From positions 3,162,001 to 3,226,000 of the forward strand of contig NZ_CP045488.1 in NCBI RefSeq assembly GCF_009392895.1: a stretch of 64,000 nucleotides of DNA, written 5' to 3'. A model generated the notes under the pieces. The model was not told where the DNA came from. It did not search any database and saw only the letters and a list, made by a program, of their open reading frames with translations. Source of the stretch: Natronorubrum aibiense. GTDB lineage: Archaea; Halobacteriota; Halobacteria; Halobacteriales; Natrialbaceae. The position numbers were made by a program, and so were the translations under genes. This document shows, piece by piece, positions 55,574-64,000 of this stretch (positions are counted from its first letter, which is position 1; the number at the start of each line of letters is the position of its first letter).

Positions 55574-56500
55574 TTACTCCTCCGATGGACGTCGTCTGAG
55601 GTGACTGAACTCCTTACGCAGTGCATCACGCTTGACGAGGACGAAGCCGACGGCGATGAATCCGAAGCCGACGGCGGTCGTCACGTCGATGACCTCGCCC
55701 AGATAGAGCCAGCCGATCAGTGCAGCGAAAACCGGTGCGACGTACGAGACCATGTTGATCTCGACGGCACCGAGGCGCTCGAGGAGGTCGAAATACAGCA
55801 GAAAGCCGAGCGCACTTGCCACCAGCGCGAGGTAGCCGAGTGCACCGATCGCTTCGGGATGTGTCCACACCGATGGCTCGAACGGTTCGCGCAGGGCGAG
55901 ACTCACGCCGTGCATCAGGACGGCACCGCCGAGCATCGACCACGCTTCCATCGTCTCGATCGGAAGCGAGGCGTCGATCCGCCGGGTGAGGACGCTCCCG
56001 AGGGCGAACGCGGCAGCTGCACAGAAGACCAGAAACGTGGCGATGACGTCTGCGGTGAGCAGGTTCGACGGATCGGGTTGGGCGATCACGCCGACGCCGA
56101 CGAGTCCGACGAGTAAGCCACCGACCCCGAGGGGAGACAGTGCATCAGCCGGGACGAGCACTCGAGCGAATCCGGTTGTCAAGACCGGTGAGAGACTCAC
56201 GACGATCGCGGCCGCCGCTGCCGTCGTGTTCTGTTGGCCAACGAACAGAAAGACGTGATAGGCTGCGATCAGCAGCGTTGCACCGACGGCGACCAATCCC
56301 CACTCACCGCGGCGTCGCGGGTACCAGTCGTCGACGGCGTAGGCTGCGTATGCGAGCATCACGAGGCCCGCGATGTCGTATCGCAAGGCAGCAAACAGGA
56401 CGGGTGGAAGGTACTCGAGGCCCGCGCTGATCGCGACGAACGCAGAGCCCCAGATCGCAGCGAGTGCCAGAAAGAGTCCGAAATTTCGATAGCGACTCAC
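55574..56500 (-). CDS. EamA/DMT superfamily transporter
   Basis: The 308-residue protein has ten membrane helices in two EamA repeats. The N-terminal LAAIWGSAFVAISAGLEYLPPVLFAALRY and the second-repeat EINMVSYVAPVFAALIGWLYLGEVI are typical of drug/metabolite exporters of the RhaT/EamA type. It probably exports amino acids or other metabolites; the substrate cannot be read. The basic C-terminus KEFSHLRRRPSEE is cytoplasmic. Confidence 0.85.
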   Translation of the reverse strand: MSRYRNFGLFLALAAIWGSAFVAISAGLEYLPPVLFAALRYDIAGLVMLAYAAYAVDDWYPRRRGEWGLVAVGATLLIAAYHVFLFVGQQNTTAAAAAIVVSLSPVLTTGFARVLVPADALSPLGVGGLLVGLVGVGVIAQPDPSNLLTADVIATFLVFCAAAAFALGSVLTRRIDASLPIETMEAWSMLGGAVLMHGVSLALREPFEPSVWTHPEAIGALGYLALVASALGFLLYFDLLERLGAVEINMVSYVAPVFAALIGWLYLGEVIDVTTAVGFGFIAVGFVLVKRDALRKEFSHLRRRPSEE

Positions 56501-56633
56501 AGCGGACGTCTCGCTGGTATCGTCCTACATGTTTCGGTTCGAAATCAGCGATGACGCGACCATCGTCAGCAACGGCGGACGTGACAGGTAACCTCCCCGG
56601 AATCACAGGCTGAACGAGCGGTTCGTGGCTGAT

Positions 56634-56999
56634 CTACAGCGACGAGAGCTGTCGAAGCTCCGGATCGTCTTCGGTCTGTTTGAACTGCTTTAACAGCGGC
56701 TTGAGATCGTCAAATCCGTCGTCGAGGACGATGTCACCGCTTCGAAGATCGTAGTCGATAACACCGTAATCGGCGAGTCGTGGCAGGTGGTTGTGGACCA
56801 GCGAGACGTAGAGTCGTTGTCTGGCTTCCGTGTCGACCTGCGATGGATGGGTATCGTGCTTCCACGCAGCAATCTGGCCGATAACGTCCTCGAGATTCGC
56901 GCTTCGGTGATTCGCCAGTTCGTACAGCAAGTACCGGCGTTCCGATTCCGCCAGGAGAGAACACGCTGCTTCCATCCGGGTGGCGGTTGCGTCGTTCAT
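56634..56999 (-). CDS. Winged-helix regulator (DUF7344-like)
   Basis: The 121-residue protein is a single helix-turn-helix module: LLAESERRYLLYELANHRSANLEDVIGQIAAW, then RQRLYVSLVHNHLPRLADYGVIDYDLRSGDIVL, which matches the recognition helix and wing of the haloarchaeal DUF7344 family. Such proteins are presumed DNA-binding regulators with unknown targets. It stands alone between the EamA transporter and the peptide ABC operon, all on the minus strand but about 260 bases from the ABC operon's end. Confidence 0.78.
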   Translation of the reverse strand: MNDATATRMEAACSLLAESERRYLLYELANHRSANLEDVIGQIAAWKHDTHPSQVDTEARQRLYVSLVHNHLPRLADYGVIDYDLRSGDIVLDDGFDDLKPLLKQFKQTEDDPELRQLSSL

Positions 57000-57258
57000 A
57001 CCTGCTCAAGGAACGCAGTCATATTACACCTGCTGCCAACACAGATTGGGTCCTCGATCCGACCGGCTGATCGCTCGAGGGCAGAATTTCGCCCCCCGAG
57101 TCCGTCACGATCGGTTCTACCCCCGATTCGTTCGGGAGCACAGGAGTGGCGCTTTCACCGTGGTCCACTCAACGACGAAGTCCAAAGATCGATCCGCCGT
57201 GGATGACGTAAACAGCCGCAACCAAGGGTTATGCGCAACCGATCAGTGGCGTTCCGGT

Positions 57259-58575
57259 TTAGTCGTCCAGTTCACCGGGTTGTGCACTCGTATCCCTATC
57301 GAGATGACAGGCGGCCGGGTGGGTTCCATCACCGAGTGCTGGGTGGTCCCGTTCGCACACGCTCTCGTAGTTCTCCCGCAATCGCTCGGCGGCGCGCTCC
57401 CAGTTTTCATCGGCCAGTTCGGTAAGTGCGTCTTCGACGATTTCGTCGTGACGTGGGGGCAACTCGGTCTCGAGCAGCCGTGTTTTGAGCGCTGCGACGA
57501 ACGCGGGAACGTCCGCCGTTGGAACGCCATCATCGCCACTTTCGAACTTCCCATCACCGACGGACTCGAGGGAGAGATCGCGGCGTTCGATCCGTTCACG
57601 CAAGCTCATCAGGTCACGGTAGACCTCCTGATCGATGTCCATGTGCTCAGGTGGGATTACCATCGGACACCGAGTTCGGAACCGGCAGCCGCTGGGCGGG
57701 TCACGCGGCGATGGGACGTCACCGGTAAGCGTCTCCCGATCACGTTTGCGTTCGGTAGTCGAGGCACGAGGTACGCTCTCGAGCAGGGCCTGTGTGTAGG
57801 GGTGGTTCGGATCAGCAAACAGTTCGTCGACCGGCCCGACCTCGACGATTTCGCCGAGGTACATCACGGCCACGCGATCACAGACGTGGCGAACCACCGA
57901 GAGGTCGTGACTGATCAGCAAGTAAGTAAGATCGAACTCGTCTTGCAGATCATCGAGCAAGTTCAGCACCTGAGCTTGCACCGAGACGTCGAGCGCCGAG
58001 GTCGGCTCGTCTAAGACGATGAACTCCGGCTCGAGCGCCAGTGCTCGCGCGATGCCGATCCGCTGGCGCTGCCCGCCGGAGAACTCGTGGGGATAGCGAT
58101 CGAGGTGGCTCGCCGAGAGGCCAACGCGCTCGATGAGATCCGCCACTCGTTCGTCCCGTTCAGTCTCGGTGCCAACGTCGTGAACGTCGAGCGGTTGCCT
58201 GATGGTTTCACCGATCGTCATTCGAGGATCGAGACTCGAGAACGGGTCCTGAAACACGACCTGTGCATCGCGGCGAAACGCGGTGAGCTCGTCGCCGCTC
58301 AGTTCGTAGACGTTTCGCCCGTCGAACTCGACGCGGCCATCGGTCGGCTCCTGAAGCCGTAGCAGGGTTTCACCCATTGTCGACTTGCCACAGCCGGATT
58401 CGCCGACGAGTCCGAGGGTTTCTCCCGCATAAATATCTACGCTCACGCCATCGACGGCACGGACGGGAACGGGTTCGTTCCCGAACAACCGATCGAGAAC
58501 CGAATCGTTCTCCCAGAAGTACTTCTGAAGGTCACCAACGCGAACGAGCGGGGGATTCGATCTGTCGATACTCAT
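57259..58575 (-). CDS. Oligopeptide ABC transporter ATP-binding protein (DppF/OppF-type) with C-terminal insertion
   Basis: The 438-residue ATPase has Walker [10 protein letters not shown], signature [15 protein letters not shown] and Walker [15 protein letters not shown]. The C-terminal cysteine motif of peptide ABC ATPases (CRFRTRCP ... CERDHP ... CHL) is split by about 100 helical, charged residues (about 315-415), longer than in most relatives. It energises peptide or nickel-type import with its partner at 58572-59849. Last gene of a five-gene operon; its start overlaps the stop of the preceding ATPase gene by four bases. Confidence 0.88.
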   Translation of the reverse strand: MSIDRSNPPLVRVGDLQKYFWENDSVLDRLFGNEPVPVRAVDGVSVDIYAGETLGLVGESGCGKSTMGETLLRLQEPTDGRVEFDGRNVYELSGDELTAFRRDAQVVFQDPFSSLDPRMTIGETIRQPLDVHDVGTETERDERVADLIERVGLSASHLDRYPHEFSGGQRQRIGIARALALEPEFIVLDEPTSALDVSVQAQVLNLLDDLQDEFDLTYLLISHDLSVVRHVCDRVAVMYLGEIVEVGPVDELFADPNHPYTQALLESVPRASTTERKRDRETLTGDVPSPRDPPSGCRFRTRCPMVIPPEHMDIDQEVYRDLMSLRERIERRDLSLESVGDGKFESGDDGVPTADVPAFVAALKTRLLETELPPRHDEIVEDALTELADENWERAAERLRENYESVCERDHPALGDGTHPAACHLDRDTSAQPGELDD

Positions 58576-59849
58576 CGCCGCTCACCTCCGGAACTGTCGA
58601 TCGGTGGCTCCGCTCGCTGTGGTCGGCCGTTGGCGTCAGCTCCATCGGTGTCGGCGCGTTTGTTCGCAGTGTCTCGAGTCGAGTCTTCGAAGTAGTTGTC
58701 GGGAACTGCCCGCGCCTCGTCGTACTCCGTCTCGGCGAGTACACACCGAACCTTGTGGACCTCGCTCCCCGATGCGTCGAACTCCTGTGGATGCTCGAGA
58801 CAGTCCTCCATCGCTTTCGGACACCGGTCAGCGAAGTAACATCGGTCTTGCATCTCGTGGTCGAGTAAACTCGGGACGTTGCCGTGGATCGGCTGGAGTC
58901 GATCGGCGACACCATCGAGGGCGGGGACCGAGCCGAGTAGCCCGTCCGTATAGGGGTGGACGTGATCGTCGAAAACGTCCTCGAGGGTTCCGTGTTCGAC
59001 GATTTCGCCGGCATACATGACGCCGACACGGTCACACATTCGTGCGATAACGCCGAGGTTGTGGGTAATCAACAGGACCGTCATCCCGGTCTCCGCTTGT
59101 AACTCGTCGAGCAAGTCGAGGATCTGGGCTTGAATCGTGACGTCGAGTGCCGTCGTCGGTTCGTCGGCGACTAACACGTCGGGTTCGCCCGCGAGCGCCT
59201 GTGCGATCATCGCCCGCTGGAGCATCCCACCGGAGTACTCGTGTGGGTACTGGTCGGCGCGTTCGACCGGGTCGGGGATACCGACCAGTTCGAGCAGTTC
59301 GATGGCCCGTTTGCGACTCTCGTCCGAGACGTACTTCCGTGACGAGAGGAGTGTCGAGAGCAGGTAGTCCCCAAGCGAGTACTCTTTCGCACGGGCGCTC
59401 GTCGATCGTGGCCGGGCGCTCGCTCGGCGCTGGACCTCGACGGCTTCGGCGAGTTGCTCGCCAACTGTGAGCGTCGGGTTGAAGCTGCTTTCCGGATCCT
59501 GAAAGATCATACTGAACGATGTCCCCCGAAGCGACTGTCTGACTCGCTCGGGAACCTCGAGCAGATCGACGAATTCGCCGTCGACGGCGTCCGGATAGTC
59601 GTCAGCGACTGCCTCGGCGAAGTCGGCGTTCCGGTACTCGATCCTGCCGCTGGTGATCTCTCCGGGCGACTCGATCAGATCCATGATCGATCGTGCAGTG
59701 ACGCTTTTGCCGCTGCCACTCTCTCCAACGATCCCGAAGATCTCGCCGCGTTCGATCCGAAGATCGAGACTCGAGACCGCATTTACCTGTCCCTCCTGCG
59801 TGAAAAACCGTGTCGAGAGATCCGTTACTCGAAGTATGTCTTCTGTCAT
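58572..59849 (-). CDS. Oligopeptide ABC transporter ATP-binding protein (DppD/OppD-type)
   Basis: The 425-residue ATPase has Walker [10 protein letters not shown], signature [15 protein letters not shown] and Walker [15 protein letters not shown], then the peptide-family cysteine motif [14 protein letters not shown]...VRCVL. An insertion of about 30 residues (about 140-170, [17 protein letters not shown]) lies before the signature. The C-terminal 50 residues are Asp/Arg-rich and variable. It pairs with the ATPase at 57259-58575, overlapping it by four bases. Confidence 0.88.
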   Translation of the reverse strand: MTEDILRVTDLSTRFFTQEGQVNAVSSLDLRIERGEIFGIVGESGSGKSVTARSIMDLIESPGEITSGRIEYRNADFAEAVADDYPDAVDGEFVDLLEVPERVRQSLRGTSFSMIFQDPESSFNPTLTVGEQLAEAVEVQRRASARPRSTSARAKEYSLGDYLLSTLLSSRKYVSDESRKRAIELLELVGIPDPVERADQYPHEYSGGMLQRAMIAQALAGEPDVLVADEPTTALDVTIQAQILDLLDELQAETGMTVLLITHNLGVIARMCDRVGVMYAGEIVEHGTLEDVFDDHVHPYTDGLLGSVPALDGVADRLQPIHGNVPSLLDHEMQDRCYFADRCPKAMEDCLEHPQEFDASGSEVHKVRCVLAETEYDEARAVPDNYFEDSTRDTANKRADTDGADANGRPQRAEPPIDSSGGERR

Positions 59850-60841
59850 CGTCCTTCACCCTCAATGTTCGGATCCAGTGCATCACGGAGCCAGTCACCG
59901 AGCAGGTTGACACTGATCACTGTCAGCACGATCCCGAGTCCCGGAATCATCGAGACCCACGGTCTGGTCGGGAGAATTCCCTGGCCGCGTTCGACCTCGT
60001 ACCCCCACGAGAGCGTCGTCCCGGAGAAACCGAGATACGCAAGTGAGGCCTCGAGCAGGATAATCGCTGCAACCTGAATCGTCGCGAGGACGATTATCGG
60101 CGTGAGGCTATTCGGAAGCACGTGTTTGCGTAGGATCGTCCGATCGTTCGTTCCGAAGCTCTTTGCTGCCTTGACGTACTCTTCGTTGCGGATCGCCAAC
60201 GCCTCACCGCGGGCGACTCGTGCAAACCAGACCCAGGTGACGAGTGCAACGACGATGATGACGGTTCCCGGGACCGGCACCGATTCGGGCATTCCATCGG
60301 CGAGACCGGCAATAACGATCGGATCAGGGAGATGGATCGATGACTGTCCGAACACCCCCAATAAAGCCAGTGCGAGGACGAGCGCTGGGAATGCGAGCAT
60401 CGTATCTGCGATACGCATCAGTCCGTCGTCGACTCGGCCACCGTAGTAGCCGGCGATGAGTCCGATCGGCACGCCGATCAGTAGTGCGATACTCGTCCCG
60501 AGAAATCCAACGAGGAGCGATATCCGCGCGCCGTAGAGGAACCGCGAATAGACGTCTTGGCCGACGTTGTTCGTTCCGAGGATGTGTTCGCGGGTCGGTT
60601 CGACTGTTATCTCGACGGTGTCGCCGTCCTGTGCGATCTGCGTCGTGTACTCGTGTCCGAGCGGCGGGTACTGTGCACCCTGCTCGTTGTAGTATCCCGT
60701 CCGTGTTGGATCGTGAGTGGCCAGCATCGGGGCAAACAGCGCCATGAAGACGATCGAAATCAGCAGTACCAACCCGAGTTTCGGGAGCAAACTTTCGGTA
60801 AACGTCTGTTTGAGATTTATTTTGACTCTCTCCGAGATCAT
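59846..60841 (-). CDS. Oligopeptide ABC transporter permease (DppC-type)
   Basis: The 331-residue permease has a cytoplasmic N-terminus, one helix (about 20-42), a large extracellular insertion (about 43-120, DPTRTGYYNEQGAQYPPLGHEYTTQ...), then five helices with the EAA loop (EYVKAAKSFGTNDRTILRKHVLPN). The DppC family shows LGTDNxGRDVxSR; here it reads LGTNNVGQDVYSRFLYGARISL. A longer frame to 60997 is rejected because its N-terminus is Arg-rich and overlaps the upstream permease. Overlaps both neighbours by four bases. Confidence 0.88.
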   Translation of the reverse strand: MISERVKINLKQTFTESLLPKLGLVLLISIVFMALFAPMLATHDPTRTGYYNEQGAQYPPLGHEYTTQIAQDGDTVEITVEPTREHILGTNNVGQDVYSRFLYGARISLLVGFLGTSIALLIGVPIGLIAGYYGGRVDDGLMRIADTMLAFPALVLALALLGVFGQSSIHLPDPIVIAGLADGMPESVPVPGTVIIVVALVTWVWFARVARGEALAIRNEEYVKAAKSFGTNDRTILRKHVLPNSLTPIIVLATIQVAAIILLEASLAYLGFSGTTLSWGYEVERGQGILPTRPWVSMIPGLGIVLTVISVNLLGDWLRDALDPNIEGEGR

Positions 60842-61827
60842 TCTTCTCGCACCTGTGGATTGAGGTAGTTGTAGAGCGCGTCGACGACGATGTTGATCGT
60901 CACGAACGCGATGGCGATGAACACGATGATTCCCTGCATCAGCGGCCAGTCCCGTGCGCCGAGCGCGTCGACGAGACGGAGCCCGAGTCCCGGCCAATTG
61001 AACACCGTTTCCGTAATGACTGCGCCGCCCAGCAGAGTACCCAACTGCAGTCCGAGCACCGTAATAATGGGGATCATTGTATTCCGCAGTACGTGTTTGT
61101 ATCGCACGAGTACCGAGGGCAATCCCTTCGCCTGACTCGCCGTGACGTACTCTTTGCCGAGTTCGTCAACCATGCCACTCCGGGTGAGGCGAGTGATGAG
61201 CGCCGTAAAGTACGTTCCAAGCGTCAGTGCTGGCAGCGTGATGTACTGCAACCAGACCAGCAGATCGTAGACCGATCCGTACTGCACGAGCGTCATGATG
61301 GCCTGTCCGAAGCCGACCGGTCGTCGTCCGTTCGGGAAGATACCGGCCCACACTGCAAGCACCAAGATCAGCATGAGCCCGAGCCAGAAGTTGGGTGTCG
61401 AAATACCGAGCAACGAGAACAGCGTCGCTCCGTAGTCGGCGGACTCGTTCCGACGCGTCGCCGAGATGACGCCCAGCGGAATCGCGATGACGATCGCGAC
61501 GATCGTTGCGGCCACTGCGAGTTCGATCGTGGCCGGAACGCGTTCGATCACCATCGCTTCGACTTCCCTGTTAGAGCGCCAGGAGTACCCGAAATCACCG
61601 ACGATCATTCCCTGGAGGTAATCAAAGTACTGGACGTAGATCGGCTCGTTCAGCCCTTCCTGTTCGCGAACGTGTTCGATGAGCTCCTGTGTCGCTCCCT
61701 CTCCGAGCATCAACGTCGCCGGATCACCGGGCGAAACCGCCCGGAGGCCGAACATAACCGTGATAACACCCCAGATAACGAATACGCCCTGGAGTATCCG
61801 CCGTACGAGGAATTTCCCCATCGTCAT
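60838..61827 (-). CDS. Oligopeptide ABC transporter permease (DppB-type)
   Basis: The 329-residue permease has six helices. It begins MGKFLVRRILQGVFVIWGVITVMFGL, and includes RAVSPGDPATLMLGEGAT, the periplasmic-loop typical of DppB, and the EAA loop GKEYVTASQAKGLPSVLVRYKHVLRN. With its partner permease it forms the channel through which the bound peptide passes. It follows the binding-protein gene after a gap of about 78 bases and overlaps the second permease gene by four. Confidence 0.9.
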   Translation of the reverse strand: MTMGKFLVRRILQGVFVIWGVITVMFGLRAVSPGDPATLMLGEGATQELIEHVREQEGLNEPIYVQYFDYLQGMIVGDFGYSWRSNREVEAMVIERVPATIELAVAATIVAIVIAIPLGVISATRRNESADYGATLFSLLGISTPNFWLGLMLILVLAVWAGIFPNGRRPVGFGQAIMTLVQYGSVYDLLVWLQYITLPALTLGTYFTALITRLTRSGMVDELGKEYVTASQAKGLPSVLVRYKHVLRNTMIPIITVLGLQLGTLLGGAVITETVFNWPGLGLRLVDALGARDWPLMQGIIVFIAIAFVTINIVVDALYNYLNPQVREE

Positions 61828-61905
61828 ATGAATATTTTACCTGTAGTCATTGAACCGTATCGAATAAATCGAGGAAACAATACTATTGTTGTTGACGGAG
61901 TGTGT

Positions 61906-63507
61906 CTACTCCATTTCCCAGATGAAGACGCTCTCGTCCTCACGCGGCTCCCACTCGATCTGCTCTCGAACACCGTAGATACTCTCTTGGGTGTGAAGGA
62001 ACAGGAACGGGGCCTTCTCGTGGGCCAGTTGGTTAACCTGCTCGAGTTGCTGGCGTCGCTCGTCCGGATCTTCGATCTGTTGACTCTCCAGAATCGCGTC
62101 GCTGAGCTCCTCGTCGTGGAACGTTCGAGCCTCGTTATCGGGGATGGTAAAGAAGCCCTGCACACCGTAGTCAGTGTCACCGGTGATCGTTCCCCAGCCG
62201 ATCAAGTAGAACGGAATCTCGATCGTGTCGGGGTCGACGCCGGCCGAATTCGCGTCCGAGACGGTACCGAACTCGACGACGTTCGCCTCGCAGCTGACGT
62301 TCTCGAGCTGATTGATCTGATCAGCGACCGTCTCTCCGACTTCGGCATCGTTGAGATAGCGGCCCTGTGGCACGGTTAGTTCGATCTCGACGCCGCCGTA
62401 ACCACTCTCTTCGACGAGACTCTCTGCCATCCCGATATCCTGTTCGTAGGGTTCGATCTCGTCGTTGAAACCGTTGATTCCGGGCGCGATGGGCTGTCCT
62501 CTCGCTTCACCGTAGCCGCTGAGAACCGAATTGACGATCTCTTCGTTATCGACGGCGTAGTTCATCGCCTGCCGGAACTCCTGACTGTCGAACGGTTCGA
62601 CGGTATTTTTCATCGGGCAGAAGATGTTCCGGAAACTCGTCACCCGTCTAATCTCGATATCGTCGGCGTCTTGGACGGTCGAGACGTCCTCCGGTAGGAT
62701 GTTGATAGTGAGGTCCGTCGCGTCTGTTCGAAGCGAGTTCACTCGACCGTTGGATTCGCCGTCGGCGTTGAAGATCACCGTCTCGAACGGTGGCTCGTCT
62801 CCCCAGTAATCGTCGAATCGCTCGAGGACGATCTCTTCGCCCGATGTGAAGTCGACGACTTCGTACGGTCCCGTTCCGTTGAAGTCTTCTGGATCGGCAC
62901 CGGAGATGGCCTCGTTTTCGGCGTCGTGGTTATCGATCGCCCACTGCATGTTGAGTGCGCGAGCGTAGTTCCCGAACTCGAACTCGGCGAGCCCTGGTGC
63001 TGCACCGTACTCGACGGAAACGGTCGTGTCGTCGAGTGCTTCTGCACCCTCGATCGAGCCGAGGCCGAACGAGCCAATGTCACTGACGACGCCCAGCTCC
63101 GGATCGACCGTCCGATTGATCGTCCAGGCAACGTCCTCTGCGGTCAGGTCGTCACCGTTGTGGAACACGACGTCGTCCCGCAGATAGAGTTCGGTCGCAC
63201 CCTCGCCCTCCTGAATCTCCCAGTCATCGACGACGCGCGGGAAGATCCCCTCGCCGGGTTCGAAATCGAACAGCGGTTCGTAGATGTGGTCGTAGATGTC
63301 GAAGTAGTCCCCGGTGATGTGGTCGAGCGGGTCGATGGTGTCCGGAAACTGTGACAGTGTGATCGTCAACTCGTCGATCTCCTCGTCGTCACCAGCGGAT
63401 GGATCGTCGAGACAGCCTGCCATGGTCGCTAAACCGGCCGTTCCCGCGGCCCCCGTCAGCTTGAGCAGGCTTCGTCGATCGAGTGTTTGGTTGTCTCCAA
63501 TCTTCAT
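61906..63507 (-). CDS. Oligopeptide ABC transporter substrate-binding lipoprotein
   Basis: The 533-residue family 5 binding protein has a Tat lipoprotein signal: RRSLLKLTGAAGTAGLATMAGC with the twin arginines and a lipid-modified cysteine at about residue 32. The mature chain has family 5 landmarks: YEPLFDFEPG, VVFHNGDDLTAEDVAWTINR, and near the C-terminus LYLIGWGTITGDTDYG. It captures peptides or similar ligands outside the membrane. First gene of the operon; a TATA box lies 24-32 bases upstream. Confidence 0.9.
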   Translation of the reverse strand: MKIGDNQTLDRRSLLKLTGAAGTAGLATMAGCLDDPSAGDDEEIDELTITLSQFPDTIDPLDHITGDYFDIYDHIYEPLFDFEPGEGIFPRVVDDWEIQEGEGATELYLRDDVVFHNGDDLTAEDVAWTINRTVDPELGVVSDIGSFGLGSIEGAEALDDTTVSVEYGAAPGLAEFEFGNYARALNMQWAIDNHDAENEAISGADPEDFNGTGPYEVVDFTSGEEIVLERFDDYWGDEPPFETVIFNADGESNGRVNSLRTDATDLTINILPEDVSTVQDADDIEIRRVTSFRNIFCPMKNTVEPFDSQEFRQAMNYAVDNEEIVNSVLSGYGEARGQPIAPGINGFNDEIEPYEQDIGMAESLVEESGYGGVEIELTVPQGRYLNDAEVGETVADQINQLENVSCEANVVEFGTVSDANSAGVDPDTIEIPFYLIGWGTITGDTDYGVQGFFTIPDNEARTFHDEELSDAILESQQIEDPDERRQQLEQVNQLAHEKAPFLFLHTQESIYGVREQIEWEPREDESVFIWEME

Positions 63508-63530
63508 ACTCTTCTGTAGAAACAGAGATT

Positions 63531-63539
63531 TTATTTATA
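63531..63539 (-). promoter_or_regulatory. TATA box of the peptide ABC operon
   Basis: On the minus strand the sequence reads TATAAATAA, 24-32 bases before the ATG at 63507. This is a near-ideal archaeal TATA box and marks the operon promoter. Confidence 0.6.
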
Positions 63540-63653
63540 GTTGTTGGTGTATGTCAACGCCATCCACACTATCGTTCTAGAGGACTCTGTATAAAATTTA
63601 ATTTGTCTTTGAGTAGCTGTTGAAACGTTCAGGAATTGCGACTCCGCCCACAC

Positions 63654-63660
63654 ATTTAAG
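63654..63660 (+). promoter_or_regulatory. TATA-like element for the ribonuclease HI gene
   Basis: ATTTAAG lies 25-31 bases before the ATG at 63685, fitting a leaderless transcript. Confidence 0.5.
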
Positions 63661-63684
63661 TTACATTCACTGCGTAATGTAGGT

Positions 63685-64000
63685 ATGGCCGCTCACGGCC
63701 GGTCTGCACTGCGGGACCTGTTCGACGAGTCGCCCACGCCGCATATCGCCCACCCGCCACGGACCCATCATCGTGACTTCTACGTCGCCACCGACGGGTC
63801 GTTTCGGGAGTCGGGCGGTGGACTGGGCGCCGTCATTGAAACACGCGACGGCACCCGTGTCGCCCGCGTTGCGACCACGGACACGCCGCCTGACAACAAC
63901 GTCGCCGAGTATCGGGCGCTGCATCTCGGACTCGACGTACTGGCTGCTCGTGCGCCTCGAGACGCCCGTGTCGGCGTTCTCATCGACCACGACGAACTCG
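63685..64000 (+). CDS. rnhA: Ribonuclease HI (5' part, cut by window end)
   Basis: The first 105 residues are visible; the gene continues past the window. After a short N-terminal extension the RNase HI core starts at FYVATDGSFRESGGGLGAV, with the first catalytic aspartate in TDGS. NNVAEYRALHLGLDVLAA carries the catalytic glutamate, and VLIDHDEL probably the next aspartate. It would degrade the RNA strand of RNA-DNA hybrids. The ATG at 63685 follows a TATA element. Confidence 0.85.
   Translation, partial: MAAHGRSALRDLFDESPTPHIAHPPRTHHRDFYVATDGSFRESGGGLGAVIETRDGTRVARVATTDTPPDNNVAEYRALHLGLDVLAARAPRDARVGVLIDHDEL

Overview
The window reads as chromosomal DNA of a halophilic archaeon (class Halobacteria). 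Supporting signs are high GC, very acidic predicted proteins, A/T-rich TATA boxes about 25-30 bases before many start codons with little or no leader, twin-arginine and lipobox signal peptides, an elongator tRNA-Met with an intron, and families typical of haloarchaea (Bat-type regulator, HalOD1, RadB, Cdc48 ATPase, archaeal RibL, PGF-CTERM surface protein, adenosylcobalamin-dependent ribonucleotide reductase). The constant use of CTCGAG for Leu-Glu hints at a Natrialba/Haloterrigena-type lineage, but that is only an inference.

1-31 kb is mostly housekeeping: FAD synthase RibL, a JAMM protease, a malic enzyme/phosphotransacetylase fusion, a DHH/RecJ-like protein, MutY, an FMN reductase, a probable CTAG-type DNA methylase, a large PAS-GAF Bat-like regulator with a HalOD1 protein, and tRNA-Met. 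A YqgF/RuvC-like nuclease then sits divergently from radB, followed by a four-CBS protein with a ribosome-hibernation-like tail, a half-size lycopene cyclase, a CAP protein, YihY, an AEC transporter, tRNA-Val and a tight trpD-F-E-G operon with 4-base overlaps. Several very small zinc-finger proteins are scattered here. One small membrane-protein gene (25537-25818) is interrupted by an in-frame TGA.

31-37 kb holds a small membrane protein, a 439-base gap with a strong hairpin, the class II ribonucleotide reductase and a BCCT transporter. Two near-identical 84-base palindromic elements, in inverted orientation at 19338-19421 and 37363-37446, look like a MITE.

37-52 kb is the most unusual part, a cell-surface and exopolysaccharide region. 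It encodes a 637-residue secreted protein with five Gln/Asn repeats that resemble curlin repeats and a PGF-CTERM-like tail. Divergent from it is a small secreted Gln/Glu-rich protein. Next come a PGF-CTERM surface protein with Asp/Lys tandem repeats and a secreted protein with a duplicated FSWGTV motif. An overlapping three-gene operon follows (zinc-ribbon DUF2334 deacetylase, processive GT2 synthase, GT-C glycosyltransferase), then a GH26-like lipoprotein hydrolase and a Tat-exported GH18 chitinase with two carbohydrate-binding modules. Together they suggest a biofilm-matrix module with an amyloid-like fibre and a deacetylated polysaccharide. This is inference, not established.

52-64 kb returns to housekeeping: a Cdc48-family ATPase, small membrane and regulatory proteins, an EamA transporter, a complete oligopeptide ABC operon (binding protein, two permeases, two ATPases, all on the minus strand) and the start of a ribonuclease HI gene cut by the window end.
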